Shown here: positions 17,506 through 26,748 of the stretch, in pieces | How positions within the stretch are numbered: position 1 is the stretch's first letter | How the letters are laid out: every line of letters begins with the position of its first letter | Source of the DNA: Nitrospira sp. | GTDB lineage: Bacteria; Nitrospirota; Nitrospiria; Nitrospirales; Nitrospiraceae | Direction of reading: 5' to 3' | Assembly: GCA_024998685.1 (NCBI GenBank) | Contig: JACOEH010000020.1 | Coordinates: forward strand, 1-64,000 | DNA: 64,000 bases | Notes under the pieces: generated by a model | What the model was told of the DNA's origin: nothing | What the model saw: only the letters and a program-made list of their open reading frames with translations | The model's database searches: none | Position numbers and translations under genes: made by a program

Positions 17506-19185
17506 TCAAATGGCGCTCCATTCAAGATTGTAGGTGCTGTCCCAGGTTCGGATCGCCGGCAGGCTGAACCAATAGGAACCGTACGGACCGAGAGTGAGCA
17601 CATAGGGATGGTCTCCGATCTGCGGAAATCGCGAACCTCCGAACAGCTCGATCGGAACGATACCCTTGAATCGGGTCAGATTCAGTTCCACGGCCTGCGC
17701 CGACTCCGCCAAATTATGGACGAGAAGCACGGTCTCTTCTTCGGAGGTCCGCAGATAAGCGAGGATCTTCTCGTTCGACGGCGTCAAGAATTCCAACGTG
17801 CCCCGTCCGAAGACCTGGTGCCGCTTGCGAATGGCGATCAGGCGGCGCATCCAATGGAGCAGTGAATGCGGCGTCTGCTTTTGCGTATCCACATTGATCG
17901 ATTGGTAGCCGTAGACGGGATCGGTGACGAGCGGAAGAAACAACTTCGCGGGATCCGCCTTGGAGAATCCGGCGTTCCGGTCCGCGGTCCAATGCATCGG
18001 CGTCCGTACACCGTTGCGGTCGCCCAAATGAATGTTGTCGCCCATGCCGATCTCATCGCCGTAATAGATGATCGGGGTGCCCGGCAAGGTGAACACGATG
18101 CTGTTGAGCAATTCGATCTTGCGCCGGTCGTTTTCGAGCAACGGCGCGAGACGGCGGGCGATGCCGATGTTACGGCGCGCCTGGGGATCGCGGGCATAGG
18201 CGTAATACATGTAATCACGTTCTTCTCCTGTGCACATTTCCAACGTCAACTCGTCATGATTCCGGAGGAAGAGGCACCATTGGCAATTCGGCGGAATCGG
18301 CGGCGTATGTTTGAACATATCAAGAATGGGCCGGCGGTCCTCGCTGCGCAATCCCATGAACAGGCGCGGCATCAGCGGGAAATGAAAGGCCATGTGGAAT
18401 TCGTCGCCGTTCCCTAAATAAGGACGCACGTCGCTCGGCCACTGGTTGGCTTCCGCCAGGAGAATTCTGGTGCTGTACCGGTCGTCGATCCGTTTCCGGA
18501 TCTCCTTCAGATAGGCATGGGTCTCGGGCAAGTTCTCGCAGATCGTGCCTTCGCGCTCGAACAGGTAGGGCACTGCGTCGCAGCGGAATCCGTCGAGCCC
18601 CTGATCCAGCCAAAACTCCATGACCTTCAGCATCGCCTCCTTGACCGCCGGATTGTCGTAGTTCAGGTCCGGTTGATGGCTGAAGAACCGGTGCCAATAG
18701 TACGCCTGCGCCTCGGGATCCCAGGTCCAATTGGATTTTTCCGTATCCACGAAGATAATGCGCGCCTTCGTGTATTTCTGATCCGTCTCGCTCCAGACAT
18801 AATACTCCCGCGTCGGAGCCTGCGGCGACCGGCGGGCCTCCTGAAACCACGCATGCTGATCGGACGTATGATTCAACACCAGATCCGCGATGACACGCAT
18901 GCCGCGCTGATGAGCCGCATCGAGCAGCCGCCGGAACACTTCGGTGGAACCGTACGAAGGCGCAATGGTGGTGAAATCAGACACATCGTAGCCGTCGTCG
19001 CGCAAAGGCGACGGATAAAACGGCAACAGCCAGAGACAGTCCACTCCCAGCCACTCGAGGTAATCGAGCTTCTCGATCAGGCCGGCGAAATCCCCGATGC
19101 CGTCGTCGTTGCTGTCGTAGAAGGCCCGCACGTGCAGCTCATAGAACACGGCGTCCTTGTACCAGAGGGGATCTTGGTTCAGCAT
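17506..19185 (-). CDS. treS: Trehalose synthase / maltose alpha-D-glucosyltransferase
   Basis: 559 aa. GH13_16 enzyme interconverting trehalose and maltose. The barrel has [41 protein letters not shown] (nucleophile near residue 203), [11 protein letters not shown] (acid/base near 243) and [11 protein letters not shown] (near 311), then [17 protein letters not shown]. No C-terminal maltokinase is attached; the kinase is a separate gene about 8 kb away. I place the start at ATG 19,185 because homology begins there; the open frame continues upstream across the DUF5752 gene in another frame. A hairpin (19,203-19,251) lies just before the start. Confidence 0.95.
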   Translation of the reverse strand: MLNQDPLWYKDAVFYELHVRAFYDSNDDGIGDFAGLIEKLDYLEWLGVDCLWLLPFYPSPLRDDGYDVSDFTTIAPSYGSTEVFRRLLDAAHQRGMRVIADLVLNHTSDQHAWFQEARRSPQAPTREYYVWSETDQKYTKARIIFVDTEKSNWTWDPEAQAYYWHRFFSHQPDLNYDNPAVKEAMLKVMEFWLDQGLDGFRCDAVPYLFEREGTICENLPETHAYLKEIRKRIDDRYSTRILLAEANQWPSDVRPYLGNGDEFHMAFHFPLMPRLFMGLRSEDRRPILDMFKHTPPIPPNCQWCLFLRNHDELTLEMCTGEERDYMYYAYARDPQARRNIGIARRLAPLLENDRRKIELLNSIVFTLPGTPIIYYGDEIGMGDNIHLGDRNGVRTPMHWTADRNAGFSKADPAKLFLPLVTDPVYGYQSINVDTQKQTPHSLLHWMRRLIAIRKRHQVFGRGTLEFLTPSNEKILAYLRTSEEETVLLVHNLAESAQAVELNLTRFKGIVPIELFGGSRFPQIGDHPYVLTLGPYGSYWFSLPAIRTWDSTYNLEWSAI

Positions 19186-19202
19186 GGCAACATGACCGAA
19201 TC

Positions 19203-19270
19203 TGTCGATCTGTTGAGAGAATGATCCGTTCTTCAATTCGACAGATCGACACATCATCAGATCAAGAGAT
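19203..19270. repeat. Hairpin and CATCATCAGATC motif upstream of treS
   Basis: TGTCGATCTGT (19203-19213) is a perfect inverse of ACAGATCGACA (19241-19251), followed by CATCATCAGATC. The same words (GATCTGTTGA, ATCATCAGATC) occur in the palindromes at 14100-14149, suggesting a small dispersed intergenic repeat. Confidence 0.5.
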
Positions 19271-19273
19271 TCT

Positions 19274-19957
19274 TCACGATGGTTTCGCCAGGAATTCGTC
19301 GCACGCTGTGATGAGGCTCGACCGCAGACGCTCGAGGCTTCCCAAATACGGATTGATGGAGCGAATGCAATCCGCCAATTCATGCAAGCCCAGGCCGGAT
19401 CGGATCCAGGCTGAGAAGTCGCTTTCTTCGCGCCCCAACCGGAAATGCGCTTCAAACATATGGAAATAGATCGCGCTGACATCGACTTCCGACACCGCCT
19501 GTCGAAATTCCGCCAGAGACCTCGCTTCCAGGCCGATCGGCACCTCCAGAATCCTGGAGCGCTTGAAATGAAACGGCTCGCCGAACACCACACGGGGAAT
19601 AATGGACATCCGCGACAGATGGTCGTCGATGATTGAAATAATCTCTTCCCGAAGGTCCTCCAGGTTCGGATAGTCGAATGGATCGACCACGGCGAGCCGT
19701 TCGCCCAGCACATGGTCTCCGACCTGCATCACGACCCATTGAGCAAAATCATTCGGATAGGCCCGCTCGATGAAGCGATGCCGGAGAAAATAACTATGGG
19801 TATGAAAATGGATGGAATCGAGTGGGATCTCTTCGACGAGTTCGGCAAGTTCTTTTTCGTCCTCCGCCTGTTGGCCGAGGATTTCCTGCACCTCGCTGCA
19901 CCCGATGAATGTAAATGTGGAGTCGGAGATCGTATGGCCGGTCCGCTGAGTCATCAT
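19274..19957 (-). CDS. DUF5752 family protein
   Basis: 227 aa, soluble, all-helical and acidic: [60 protein letters not shown], and [20 protein letters not shown]. Recognised as the DUF5752 type, often found beside trehalose or glycosyltransferase genes. Its function is unknown; the conserved His/Glu-rich patches could bind metal. First gene of the treS-treT-GT2 block, so it may modulate these enzymes or be a scaffold. Two adjacent ATGs at 19,957; no strong ribosome site. Confidence 0.75.
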   Translation of the reverse strand: MMTQRTGHTISDSTFTFIGCSEVQEILGQQAEDEKELAELVEEIPLDSIHFHTHSYFLRHRFIERAYPNDFAQWVVMQVGDHVLGERLAVVDPFDYPNLEDLREEIISIIDDHLSRMSIIPRVVFGEPFHFKRSRILEVPIGLEARSLAEFRQAVSEVDVSAIYFHMFEAHFRLGREESDFSAWIRSGLGLHELADCIRSINPYLGSLERLRSSLITACDEFLAKPS

Positions 19958-20407
19958 GAGATATAGATCGCTACCCGGATAATTTGAGGCGCATTCTTAC
20001 GATTCATGATCTGTTCGCGGTGAATCCAGCCGGAAATCTGCGATATAGGCCGACATTACGATTACGCATTCTATCCTGAACCGCGATACTACCAGAATGT
20101 GGCAACTCACGCGCCAGAAAGTCGGCTAACTATGCAGACTATGCTTTTCTAAACCGCATGCTCTACTCAATGTCATGGAGTAATCCTCATTTGTCAAGCG
20201 GCCAGGAAGCGACTGCTGTGGCTGCGACGAGCCAAGCTACAGGTCAACGTAACTCTTTCTCCATGTTCGTACAGCTCGGGAAAGCTCTACATTGCACAGA
20301 GATTGCGTGAGATCATCCTTCAACTCTCCGCATCCGGACCGGATTGATCAGGGATGCCGCATGCGGGAATGCTTGTCGGAGTCACGTCTTGCAATACGAC
20401 AACAGCA
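19958..20407. other. Intergenic region upstream of the trehalose block
   Basis: About 450 bases. Contains a short direct repeat of CGACAACAGCATC near 20,400. I see no gene; the promoter of the DUF5752-treS block should be here. Confidence 0.4.
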
Positions 20408-21079
20408 TCACGACAACAGCATCGACCTGCCTATCCTTCTCCTTTCGTCAAACGATTGACCGGCTGGTATGGCAAAGATCCCGACAACAAAATGCAGAAT
20501 GTCAGGCACGGCATGGATGACGGTCAACTCAACCGGTTGATGCGACGCCCTTCGTGGAGGGATACCCAATGCTGCTGCCTCGCTTGCCCATCCGGATCTG
20601 GCCCACTCTGCTAACGGGACGAACGTGGCGGCTCCACGCCGTGCCGGCTTGCGGCGGGCGTTTCCGGTATTGATCGGAGTGACGGCCACTCGCTTCTCAT
20701 ACGCAGCAACCAAGGCGGCCGTATCCACCGCCATCACGACTTGAAGCCTCGGTTCACAGGCAGCCTTCTGACGATTGAGGCGATCCACATTGAGCCAGAA
20801 GAACACACGCGCATTGATCATGGCATACCAGTCGGCTGGTTCCATGTCACAGAGGCATTGCGCCAATGCGGTCGGCGGCATCGGGCATTGATCGCGAATC
20901 TGCACTCCATTGCGTAGTTCCGTATGTGTCAGCCGCTGCGTCCTCCTCAGTCGATCTCGATCCGACCTGGTAAGTCCTGCTGCTTCCATCAACCGGCCGG
21001 CAGACAGCAACCCATAGCGTTGGATCGACGGCCAATTTGCGGCTTCCGCCAAATGGTAGATTCGATCCGGCAGTTTCAT
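20408..21079 (-). CDS. DUF7002-like protein
   Basis: 223 aa from ATG 21,079. Opens KLPDRIYHLAEAANWPSIQR and YGLLSAGRLMEAAGL, then CLCDMEPADWYAMINARVFF, WLNVDRLNRQKAAC and LQVVMAVDTAALVAAYEKRV. This is the layout of the DUF7002 family, which looks like an ADP-ribosyltransferase-like or RES-type fold with a Trp/Tyr/Arg-rich pocket, but activity is unproven. The start is placed at 21,079 since the family begins there. A fragment of a paralog lies at 149-235. It follows the flavin oxidoreductase by 55 bases, same strand. Confidence 0.7.
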   Translation of the reverse strand: MKLPDRIYHLAEAANWPSIQRYGLLSAGRLMEAAGLTRSDRDRLRRTQRLTHTELRNGVQIRDQCPMPPTALAQCLCDMEPADWYAMINARVFFWLNVDRLNRQKAACEPRLQVVMAVDTAALVAAYEKRVAVTPINTGNARRKPARRGAATFVPLAEWARSGWASEAAALGIPPRRASHQPVELTVIHAVPDILHFVVGIFAIPAGQSFDERRRIGRSMLLS

Positions 21080-21134
21080 ATTGCAGTTCTCAACGATCGA
21101 CGCGCAAAAGCAATGATTGCGAATCGAACCATTG

Positions 21135-22310
21135 CTACTTCGTACGCCGCTTGACGGCATACCCATAGGGGGTCGGCCATGAAGGCTCCTCGCCGAGCTC
21201 TTGTTGCGCCTTGAGTGCCCAGTACGGCTCCCTGAGCAGTTCCCGAGCGATGAACACCAGATCGGCATCCCCGCCGGTTACGATCTCATCGGCATGGTGA
21301 GGTTCGGTGATCATCCCGACCGCACCGGTCATGATGGCGGCCTCGTCCCGGATCTTCCGAGCGAACGGGACTTGGTATCCCTTAGCAACCGGGATACGTG
21401 CCTTGGGAACCAACCCCCCGGAGGAGACGTCGATGAGATCGACGCCGAGGTCTTTCAAATGCCCGGCCAGGACCACCGACTGCTCGACGTCCCATCCTCC
21501 GTCTATCCAGTCAGTGGCTGAAATCCGTACAAACAGAGGAAATTCAGCCGGCAACAGTTGCCGCAGATGTTCGGCGACTCGGAGCAAGAACCGCATCCGG
21601 TTCTCCAGACTCCCACCGTAATGGTCTGTCCGACGATTGCTCAAGGGTGACAGGAACTCGTGCAACAGATACCCGTGGGCCGCGTGGATCTCGATCACCC
21701 GGAATCCGGCCAGCATGGCTCGACGAGCAGCTGCCTCGAAAGCGGCGATCATCTCATCGATACCGGCCTCGTCGAGGGGCCTCGGTGCCGGGTCGCCCTC
21801 ATTGAACGGGATCGGGCTAGGGCCAAGGACCGTCCAGCCGCCCACCGCAGATGTCTTGAGGCTCGCTCCTCCCTTCCAAGGCGGCTCACAACTGGCCTTC
21901 CGCCCCGCATGGGCCAACTGAATACCGGCAATCGCCCCTTGTGAGTGCACAAATCGCGCAATGCGCGCGAGCGGCTCGATATGTTGATCCCCCCAGATCC
22001 CCATATCTCCCGGCGAAATCCTGCCGACAGGGGTGACGGCCGTGGCCTCGACCATCACCAGCGCCGCCCCGCCGACGGCACGGCTTCCGAGGTGGACCAG
22101 ATGCCAATCGCTTGCTAATCCATCCGTCGCGACATACTGGCACATAGGAGACATCGCGATCCGGTTTCGAAGCGTAATGCCCCGGATCGTCAGCGTGCTG
22201 AGCAAATCGACTTCCGGAACTTCTCGGTCGTGATCCGTACTGGCGGGACATCCGTGGGCTGCCACATGCGAAACTTGCTGATCGGGTCGTTCGGACATGG
22301 GCTTATTCAT
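21135..22310 (-). CDS. Old yellow enzyme family NADH:flavin oxidoreductase (YqjM-like)
   Basis: 391 aa. FMN-dependent ene-reductase of the thermophilic-like/YqjM class, reducing activated C=C bonds with NAD(P)H. After a variable N-terminal tail of about 35 residues: LSTLTIRGITLRNRIAMSPM followed by CQY, with the class-specific Cys; IQLAHAGRKAS; RVIEIHAAHGYLLHEFLSPL; TDHYGGSLENRMRF; and DLVFIARELLREPYW. All FMN and substrate motifs are present. It probably detoxifies electrophiles. Starts ATG 22,310. Confidence 0.92.
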   Translation of the reverse strand: MNKPMSERPDQQVSHVAAHGCPASTDHDREVPEVDLLSTLTIRGITLRNRIAMSPMCQYVATDGLASDWHLVHLGSRAVGGAALVMVEATAVTPVGRISPGDMGIWGDQHIEPLARIARFVHSQGAIAGIQLAHAGRKASCEPPWKGGASLKTSAVGGWTVLGPSPIPFNEGDPAPRPLDEAGIDEMIAAFEAAARRAMLAGFRVIEIHAAHGYLLHEFLSPLSNRRTDHYGGSLENRMRFLLRVAEHLRQLLPAEFPLFVRISATDWIDGGWDVEQSVVLAGHLKDLGVDLIDVSSGGLVPKARIPVAKGYQVPFARKIRDEAAIMTGAVGMITEPHHADEIVTGGDADLVFIARELLREPYWALKAQQELGEEPSWPTPYGYAVKRRTK

Positions 22311-22392
22311 CCTCTGGTCTCCATGGAAAAATGTGGATGGATGCGGCAGCTCTATTCAGCCTTATAGAAGTTGCCGAACGTTTCTCATATGT

Positions 22393-22972
22393 TCATTGGT
22401 CCCCCGAGCGCTGGGTACTGACACGAAAACTGTACCCGTGGCGCTCGAATCCCAGTGACTCATAAAAAGCATGCGCCCGCTCACGCTTCAGGTTCGAGGA
22501 AAGCGCGGCCTTATAGCAACCCTTTTCTCGAGCCACTTCAAGTGCATAATGGATCATCATATTTCCAACGCCATGTCCCTGCCAAGCCGGATCGACCGCC
22601 ACATCATCGATGACAGCCGAGGGCGTTCCCAAATGACCCAGGTTCTCCATGATCAGTAGCGCGAACGCCCACAGTTTGGTCGTTGCAAACCGCAACATAG
22701 ATCGTGTAATCGGGGTAGCGCGCCATACGTTCGAAGATGCGCTCGGCCTCGGATAAAGGAAGCACCTTCCCATCATCTAAATCCGGCTGCGCATAGAGAC
22801 GGAGTATTTCGGGGAGATGTGTATGGGGAGGAATGCGCGATCCAGCTTTCATTCTTAAACGATGAATAGATCCCGATGGCACCGGCTCAGCCAGCGGAGC
22901 CCAGCTGCTACCTGGCAAGAAGTCGATCGCTGAGAAGGCTTGATCCGATAGGTCTTTAAATGTTTGAGCCAC
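22393..22972 (-). pseudogene. Cupin-GNAT chimera with a frameshift
   Basis: From GTG 22,972 (GGAGG seven bases upstream) the frame opens as a ChrR-type cupin: DFLPGSSWAPLAEPVPSGSI and SRIPPHTH. At about 22,816 it changes without loss of frame into the start of a GNAT acetyltransferase (LPEILRLYAQPDLDDGKVL, YPDYTIYVAVCNDQTVG). Near 22,665 one base is missing and the acetyltransferase continues in another frame (AFALLIMENLGHLG, DDVAVDPAWQGHGVGNMMIH, AHAFYESLGFERHGY). A deletion has apparently fused two genes, and a later frameshift broke the product. The acetyl-CoA site itself (QGHGVG) is intact in the second frame. Confidence 0.8.
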
Positions 22973-23082
22973 TGAACACCTCCAGAGTGATCTCACTATT
23001 GAGTAGACTGATCCGTATATCCCACGCCTGGTAGACCGCTGGGCATTGCGTAATTCTCAAAAGGAATGCCTCTCCTCATTCG

Positions 23083-23562
23083 TTAAACACGCCCTTCCAA
23101 CTCCAGGAGAGCGCGTTTTTTCGCCAAGCCTCCGGCGTAGCCGGTGAGTGAACCGTTCGAGCCGACGATGCGATGGCAGGGCACAATGATGCTGATCGGG
23201 TTGCGGCCGGTGGCTGCACCGGCTGCTCGTGCACTACCCGGACGTCCAGCTCGCCGTGCCAATTCTGCATACGCGATGGTTTGACCGAATTCCACACTCG
23301 CAATCGACTTCCACACCGCGCGTTGGAACGGCGTGCCTTGCGGCGCGAGTTCAACTGTAAACCTGGTCCGCTTACCGTCGAAATATTCCGACAGCTCGCG
23401 CTTGGCCTGGCGCAGCGGCTTATGCTTGTCGGCTCGTTTCCACTTTTTGTCAATGCGGGGGTGATATTTCTGCCCGGCGAAATAGACGCCCGTCAATGCT
23501 TGGTCATCGGCAACCAACAATATGCGTCCACGGGGACTTTGATGATAGTCGTAGTACAACAT
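23083..23562 (-). CDS. ogt: Methylated-DNA-protein-cysteine methyltransferase
   Basis: 159 aa. Suicidal repair of O6-methylguanine by transfer to its own cysteine. C-terminal DNA-binding/active-site domain: GTPFQRAVWKSIASVEFGQT, AYAELARRAGRPGSARA, the active-site PCHRIVGSNGSLTGYAGGL, and KRALLELE. The N-terminal domain is short, as in Ogt. Start ATG 23,562 with AGGGAG upstream, two bases after the stop of the Ada/AlkA gene, so the two alkylation-repair genes form an operon. Confidence 0.94.
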   Translation of the reverse strand: MLYYDYHQSPRGRILLVADDQALTGVYFAGQKYHPRIDKKWKRADKHKPLRQAKRELSEYFDGKRTRFTVELAPQGTPFQRAVWKSIASVEFGQTIAYAELARRAGRPGSARAAGAATGRNPISIIVPCHRIVGSNGSLTGYAGGLAKKRALLELEGRV

Positions 23563-23564
23563 GC

Positions 23565-25019
23565 TTACTCCCTGGTCAATGAATGCCACAGCTGCATCAC
23601 GGCATACGCGCGCCACGGCCGCCAGGCTTCGCCGGCTTCGAGCACGCGGCGCGCATGCTTCTCCTTCAGCGCCTTCATGACACCGAAATCGGTATGAGGA
23701 AATGCATCCGGCCACGCCAGCGCCCGCATGGCAATGTACTGCGTCGTCCACTCCCCTACGCCGGGCAGCGTACGCAGCCGTTCCAGTGTCGCGTGGAGAT
23801 CCGTGTGAGGCGTTAAGATCAAATCGCCGTCCGCTACGGCACGCGCGAGCGCGATCACGGTGCGTGCGCGCGCCGCCGGCATGCCCAAGCGCGCAATAAG
23901 ATCGACCGCCACGCCGGCCACACGCGCCGCAGAGGGGAATATCGTCGTCAGCACCTCAAACGGCGTCTCGATCGGATCTCCGAGCGTGGCGGCAAAGCGA
24001 CCCGCGATGGTCCGTGCCGCGGCAACGGTCACTTGTTGCCCGATAATCGCCCGTACTGCGACTTCGAATCCGTCGAACGCTCCTGGGACGCGCATGCCGG
24101 GACGACGCTGCGCCAGCTCCCCCAACACGCCCGCTACTTCGGTCGGATTGCAGGAGAGATCCATGAGCGCCTTGATACGCGCAAGCAATGGCGGCAGAAC
24201 CCGGGCGAGCGATGAAGAGACGACGACACGCAGTGCCGGCTTTTTCGACGACAATCCGATCTCGACCCATCCCACATGGTCCTTGCCCTCTACTGTCACA
24301 CGCACCGTGCGGCGGTAACAGGTACCATCCAACATCTCAACACCGGCAACTGCCCGTGTACCGAGAAACGTACGCATCGCCGGCCAGTCATAGGGCGGGC
24401 GGAAACTGAGCTCGAAGCTCAGGGCATCGGCGACCGGTATCGCCTTATCATTTGCACGCTGTCGCAACTGTCCAGGTTGTAGCCGATATCGCTGCCTGAA
24501 GAGCGCGTTGAAGCGCCGCAGGCTCCCAAAGCCACTTGCGAATGCCACTTCAGTGACCGGCAAACCGGTATCGGTGAGCAGGTGTTTAGCGAGCAGCAGG
24601 CGCTGCGTCTGGGCAAACTCGACGGGTGAGACGCCGAACTCGGCGCCGAACACTCGGCGCAAATGCCGATCGGTGATACCGAGACTCGATGCGACGCCTC
24701 CCAATCCGTCAGAATCGAGCCCGCGATCTTCGATCAGGCTCGCCGCAGCCCGTGCCATGCGAGTGGTCGCATCCACGCTCGCATTGCCCGGTGCGAGTTC
24801 AGGACGGCAACGCAGACAAGGCCGGTAGCCGGCTACTTCCGCCGCTGCGGCGCTAGGATAGAAGCGGCAGTTCTCCAATCTGGGCGGCTTCACTGTACAG
24901 ACCGGTCGACAATAGAGGCGCGTGGATGAGACCGCGACGAAGAATCGTCCGTCGAAGCGCGGATCGCGCGCCCGAAGCGCTCGGTAGCAAGTGACAGAAT
25001 CCAGCATCATGGGTGTCAT
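23565..25019 (-). CDS. alkA: Ada-type regulator fused to DNA-3-methyladenine glycosylase II
   Basis: About 484 aa. N-terminal Ada zinc domain with four Cys (RFFVAVSSTRLYCRPVC, then C in ENCRFYPS and CLRCRPE), an AraC-type helix-turn-helix (LGITDRHLRRVFGAEFGVSP, VAFASGFGSLRRFNALFRQR), the AlkA N-terminal domain, and the HhH-GPD glycosylase at about 300-480 (RAIIGQQVTVAAARTIAGRF, RLRTLPGVGEWTTQYIAMRA, with catalytic Asp in FPHTDFGVMK). Senses methylation and excises alkylated bases. Start chosen at 25,019, where Ada homology begins; 25,010 and 25,067 are alternatives. Confidence 0.92.
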   Translation of the reverse strand: MTPMMLDSVTCYRALRARDPRFDGRFFVAVSSTRLYCRPVCTVKPPRLENCRFYPSAAAAEVAGYRPCLRCRPELAPGNASVDATTRMARAAASLIEDRGLDSDGLGGVASSLGITDRHLRRVFGAEFGVSPVEFAQTQRLLLAKHLLTDTGLPVTEVAFASGFGSLRRFNALFRQRYRLQPGQLRQRANDKAIPVADALSFELSFRPPYDWPAMRTFLGTRAVAGVEMLDGTCYRRTVRVTVEGKDHVGWVEIGLSSKKPALRVVVSSSLARVLPPLLARIKALMDLSCNPTEVAGVLGELAQRRPGMRVPGAFDGFEVAVRAIIGQQVTVAAARTIAGRFAATLGDPIETPFEVLTTIFPSAARVAGVAVDLIARLGMPAARARTVIALARAVADGDLILTPHTDLHATLERLRTLPGVGEWTTQYIAMRALAWPDAFPHTDFGVMKALKEKHARRVLEAGEAWRPWRAYAVMQLWHSLTRE

Positions 25020-25125
25020 TATAGCGACGGTGAACGGAGATCTGCTCGCCATTTTCGGACATGACAATTCAAGTTGGGAACCTAGCCGTCATCTCAAGTT
25101 TGCTCAAGAGTTTGGTCCGGACTCC

Positions 25126-25851
25126 TCACTCGAACACTGTGACCTTGCCGCTGTGTAAGTCGTAGACGGCGCCGACGACCTTCAGCATCCCTTTCTTCAC
25201 CGAACCGGCCACGATCGGCTCCAGACGCTTGAGTCGCTCCACCCCCTGCTCGACGTTGGCCTTGATGGCGTTATCGAGTATGTTGCCCGGTTTACCCTTT
25301 ACCGCCGCCACGGCCGGCCTGATCAGATCGACAAGATTGGCGATGGAACCTGGCAGAGCATCCTTTTCAGCAATATGCTTGATGGCAGCTTTGACTGCGC
25401 CGCATTGGCTATGGCCCAACACCACGATCAGCCGCACATCGAGTTCAGCAACCGCATACTCGATGCTTCCCTTCACGATAGCGCCCGAACCGTTGATTAC
25501 GTTTCCGGCCACGCGGACCACGAAGAGATCTCCCACACCCTGATCGAAGATCAATTCAGGCGCAACCCGTGAGTCCGCACAGCAGACGACAGCGGTGAGG
25601 GGGGCCTGGCCCTCTGCAAGCGGCATGAAGTCCTCCGGCTTCCGGCGCGGATGCGCGAGGTCTCCCCTCATAAACCGCTTGTTGCCCTCAAGCAATTGAG
25701 TCAACACCACATCCCCGTCCCGTCCTCCCATAGATAGGTCGGCGGCCCGCCCGATCGTCGAAAGCGTCGAAAGGGTAATACCGGCCGCGCCGGCCGCCAG
25801 TCCGGAAAGCCGCAAGAACTCACGTCGGGACATCGGTTTCGGACCTTGCAT
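25126..25851 (-). CDS. Beta-class carbonic anhydrase with Tat signal
   Basis: 241 aa. CO2/bicarbonate interconversion. Zinc ligands and partners are visible: CADSRVAPE and HSQCGAVKAA, with VVRVAGNVI between them. The N-terminus has a twin-arginine signal (SRREFLRLSGLAAGAAGITL), so the enzyme is exported to the periplasm folded with its zinc. Start ATG 25,851 because AAGGAGG stands six bases upstream; an earlier ATG has none. It stands alone. Periplasmic CO2 hydration would help an autotroph or pH balance, by inference. Confidence 0.93.
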   Translation of the reverse strand: MQGPKPMSRREFLRLSGLAAGAAGITLSTLSTIGRAADLSMGGRDGDVVLTQLLEGNKRFMRGDLAHPRRKPEDFMPLAEGQAPLTAVVCCADSRVAPELIFDQGVGDLFVVRVAGNVINGSGAIVKGSIEYAVAELDVRLIVVLGHSQCGAVKAAIKHIAEKDALPGSIANLVDLIRPAVAAVKGKPGNILDNAIKANVEQGVERLKRLEPIVAGSVKKGMLKVVGAVYDLHSGKVTVFE

Positions 25852-25922
25852 GACATGCCTCCTTGAGATCATCCAGATTCAATCGACTTGAGCGCCGACT
25901 CATTTGGCAACACAAGGGCGGT

Positions 25923-26353
25923 TCAATTGAAAGGATGTCTCCACCGCAGGCCTGAAAAACGCGCGTAGTCACGGTCTGTCGTAATCCACTCCGCGCCGGT
26001 CTCAATGGCGAGAGCGGCCAAGTACGCATCGGCGACGAGGTTGCCCTTCGTGTTCGCCTCACGGCATAAGCGTTGGAAGATTTCCCAATGGCGTTCCCCG
26101 GGGGCCAATGTCACACCGCGTTGGGATGAGCACGTACCGACGCGACAAACTCCATGGCCACGTCAAGAGGAGTCGGATCGCCGAAGACTCGCGGATGAGT
26201 CACAACTCGTAGAAACCCGCTCAGCACCAGATCGGAAATTCCGAAAGCCGCATCCGATCTAAGAATCTTGTTCAGCCAATCTCGATAATCTGCATGGCAG
26301 GTTGAATCTTGCCGGTGCGCATACACCAGCACATTGACGTCGGGCATGATCAA
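25923..26353 (-). pseudogene. vapC: VapC-like PIN toxin, frameshifted
   Basis: A complete PIN-domain protein of about 142 aa is encoded in two frames. The first (from 26,353 TTG or 26,347 ATG) holds PDVNVLVYAHRQDS and ends RAHPNAV; the second resumes TLAPGERHWEIFQRLC and carries NLVADAYLAALAIETGAEWI and TTDRDYARF. The break is at 26,112-26,116, where GTGTG on the minus strand looks like a duplicated GT (GCGGTGTGACA instead of GCGGTGACA). All acidic catalytic residues would be present if repaired. As read, the toxin is truncated after about 80 residues and inactive. Confidence 0.82.
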
Positions 26354-26592
26354 CGGCTTGACTCCATCACATCAAGCATGGACGCGGTATCGTCAATATC
26401 CACTCCAGGAAGCGGCCCCTGCTTTCCGTATGTAGGCAAGATGACACGCATTGCTCGGCGTCTGTGGCGTCGGCTCGCCAGTCCCTCACGTAACGTTTCC
26501 TCAATCAAAGCGGTAACCGTCGAGTGAGTCGCCGTCGCAAGCTTCTTGATCTGGATCATGAGATCATCAGGCAAATTGATTGTTGTCCGCAT
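26350..26592 (-). CDS. vapB: VapB-like ribbon-helix-helix antitoxin
   Basis: 80 aa. RHH DNA-binding start MRTTINLPDDLMIQIKKLAT and TVTALIEETLREGLASRRHR, followed by a C-terminal tail with acidic and aromatic residues (LPGVDIDDTASMLDVMESSR) of the kind that blocks a PIN toxin. Stop overlaps the toxin start, the usual coupled arrangement. Its target toxin is frameshifted, so the antitoxin may be a relic or still a repressor. A palindrome lies immediately upstream. Confidence 0.88.
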   Translation of the reverse strand: MRTTINLPDDLMIQIKKLATATHSTVTALIEETLREGLASRRHRRRAMRVILPTYGKQGPLPGVDIDDTASMLDVMESSR

Positions 26593-26600
26593 GCATCAAA

Positions 26601-26615
26601 GCCTATGCAATAGGC
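26601..26615 (-). promoter_or_regulatory. Candidate vapBC operator palindrome
   Basis: GCCTAT-GCA-ATAGGC lies nine bases before the vapB start codon, overlapped by a second inverted pair TATGC/GCATA. Position and symmetry fit autoregulation by the RHH antitoxin. Confidence 0.5.
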
Positions 26616-26748
26616 ATATTGGTGTCAAGAACCATTCCCACTACTGAGGTCCTGTTCCATGCGGGTGACGACGCGTGATGACCATCGGCAAGTCGGCTTG
26701 TCGACTTCAACCATTTCAACGGCTATCGTATGTGGCTGGAGGTGCCTC

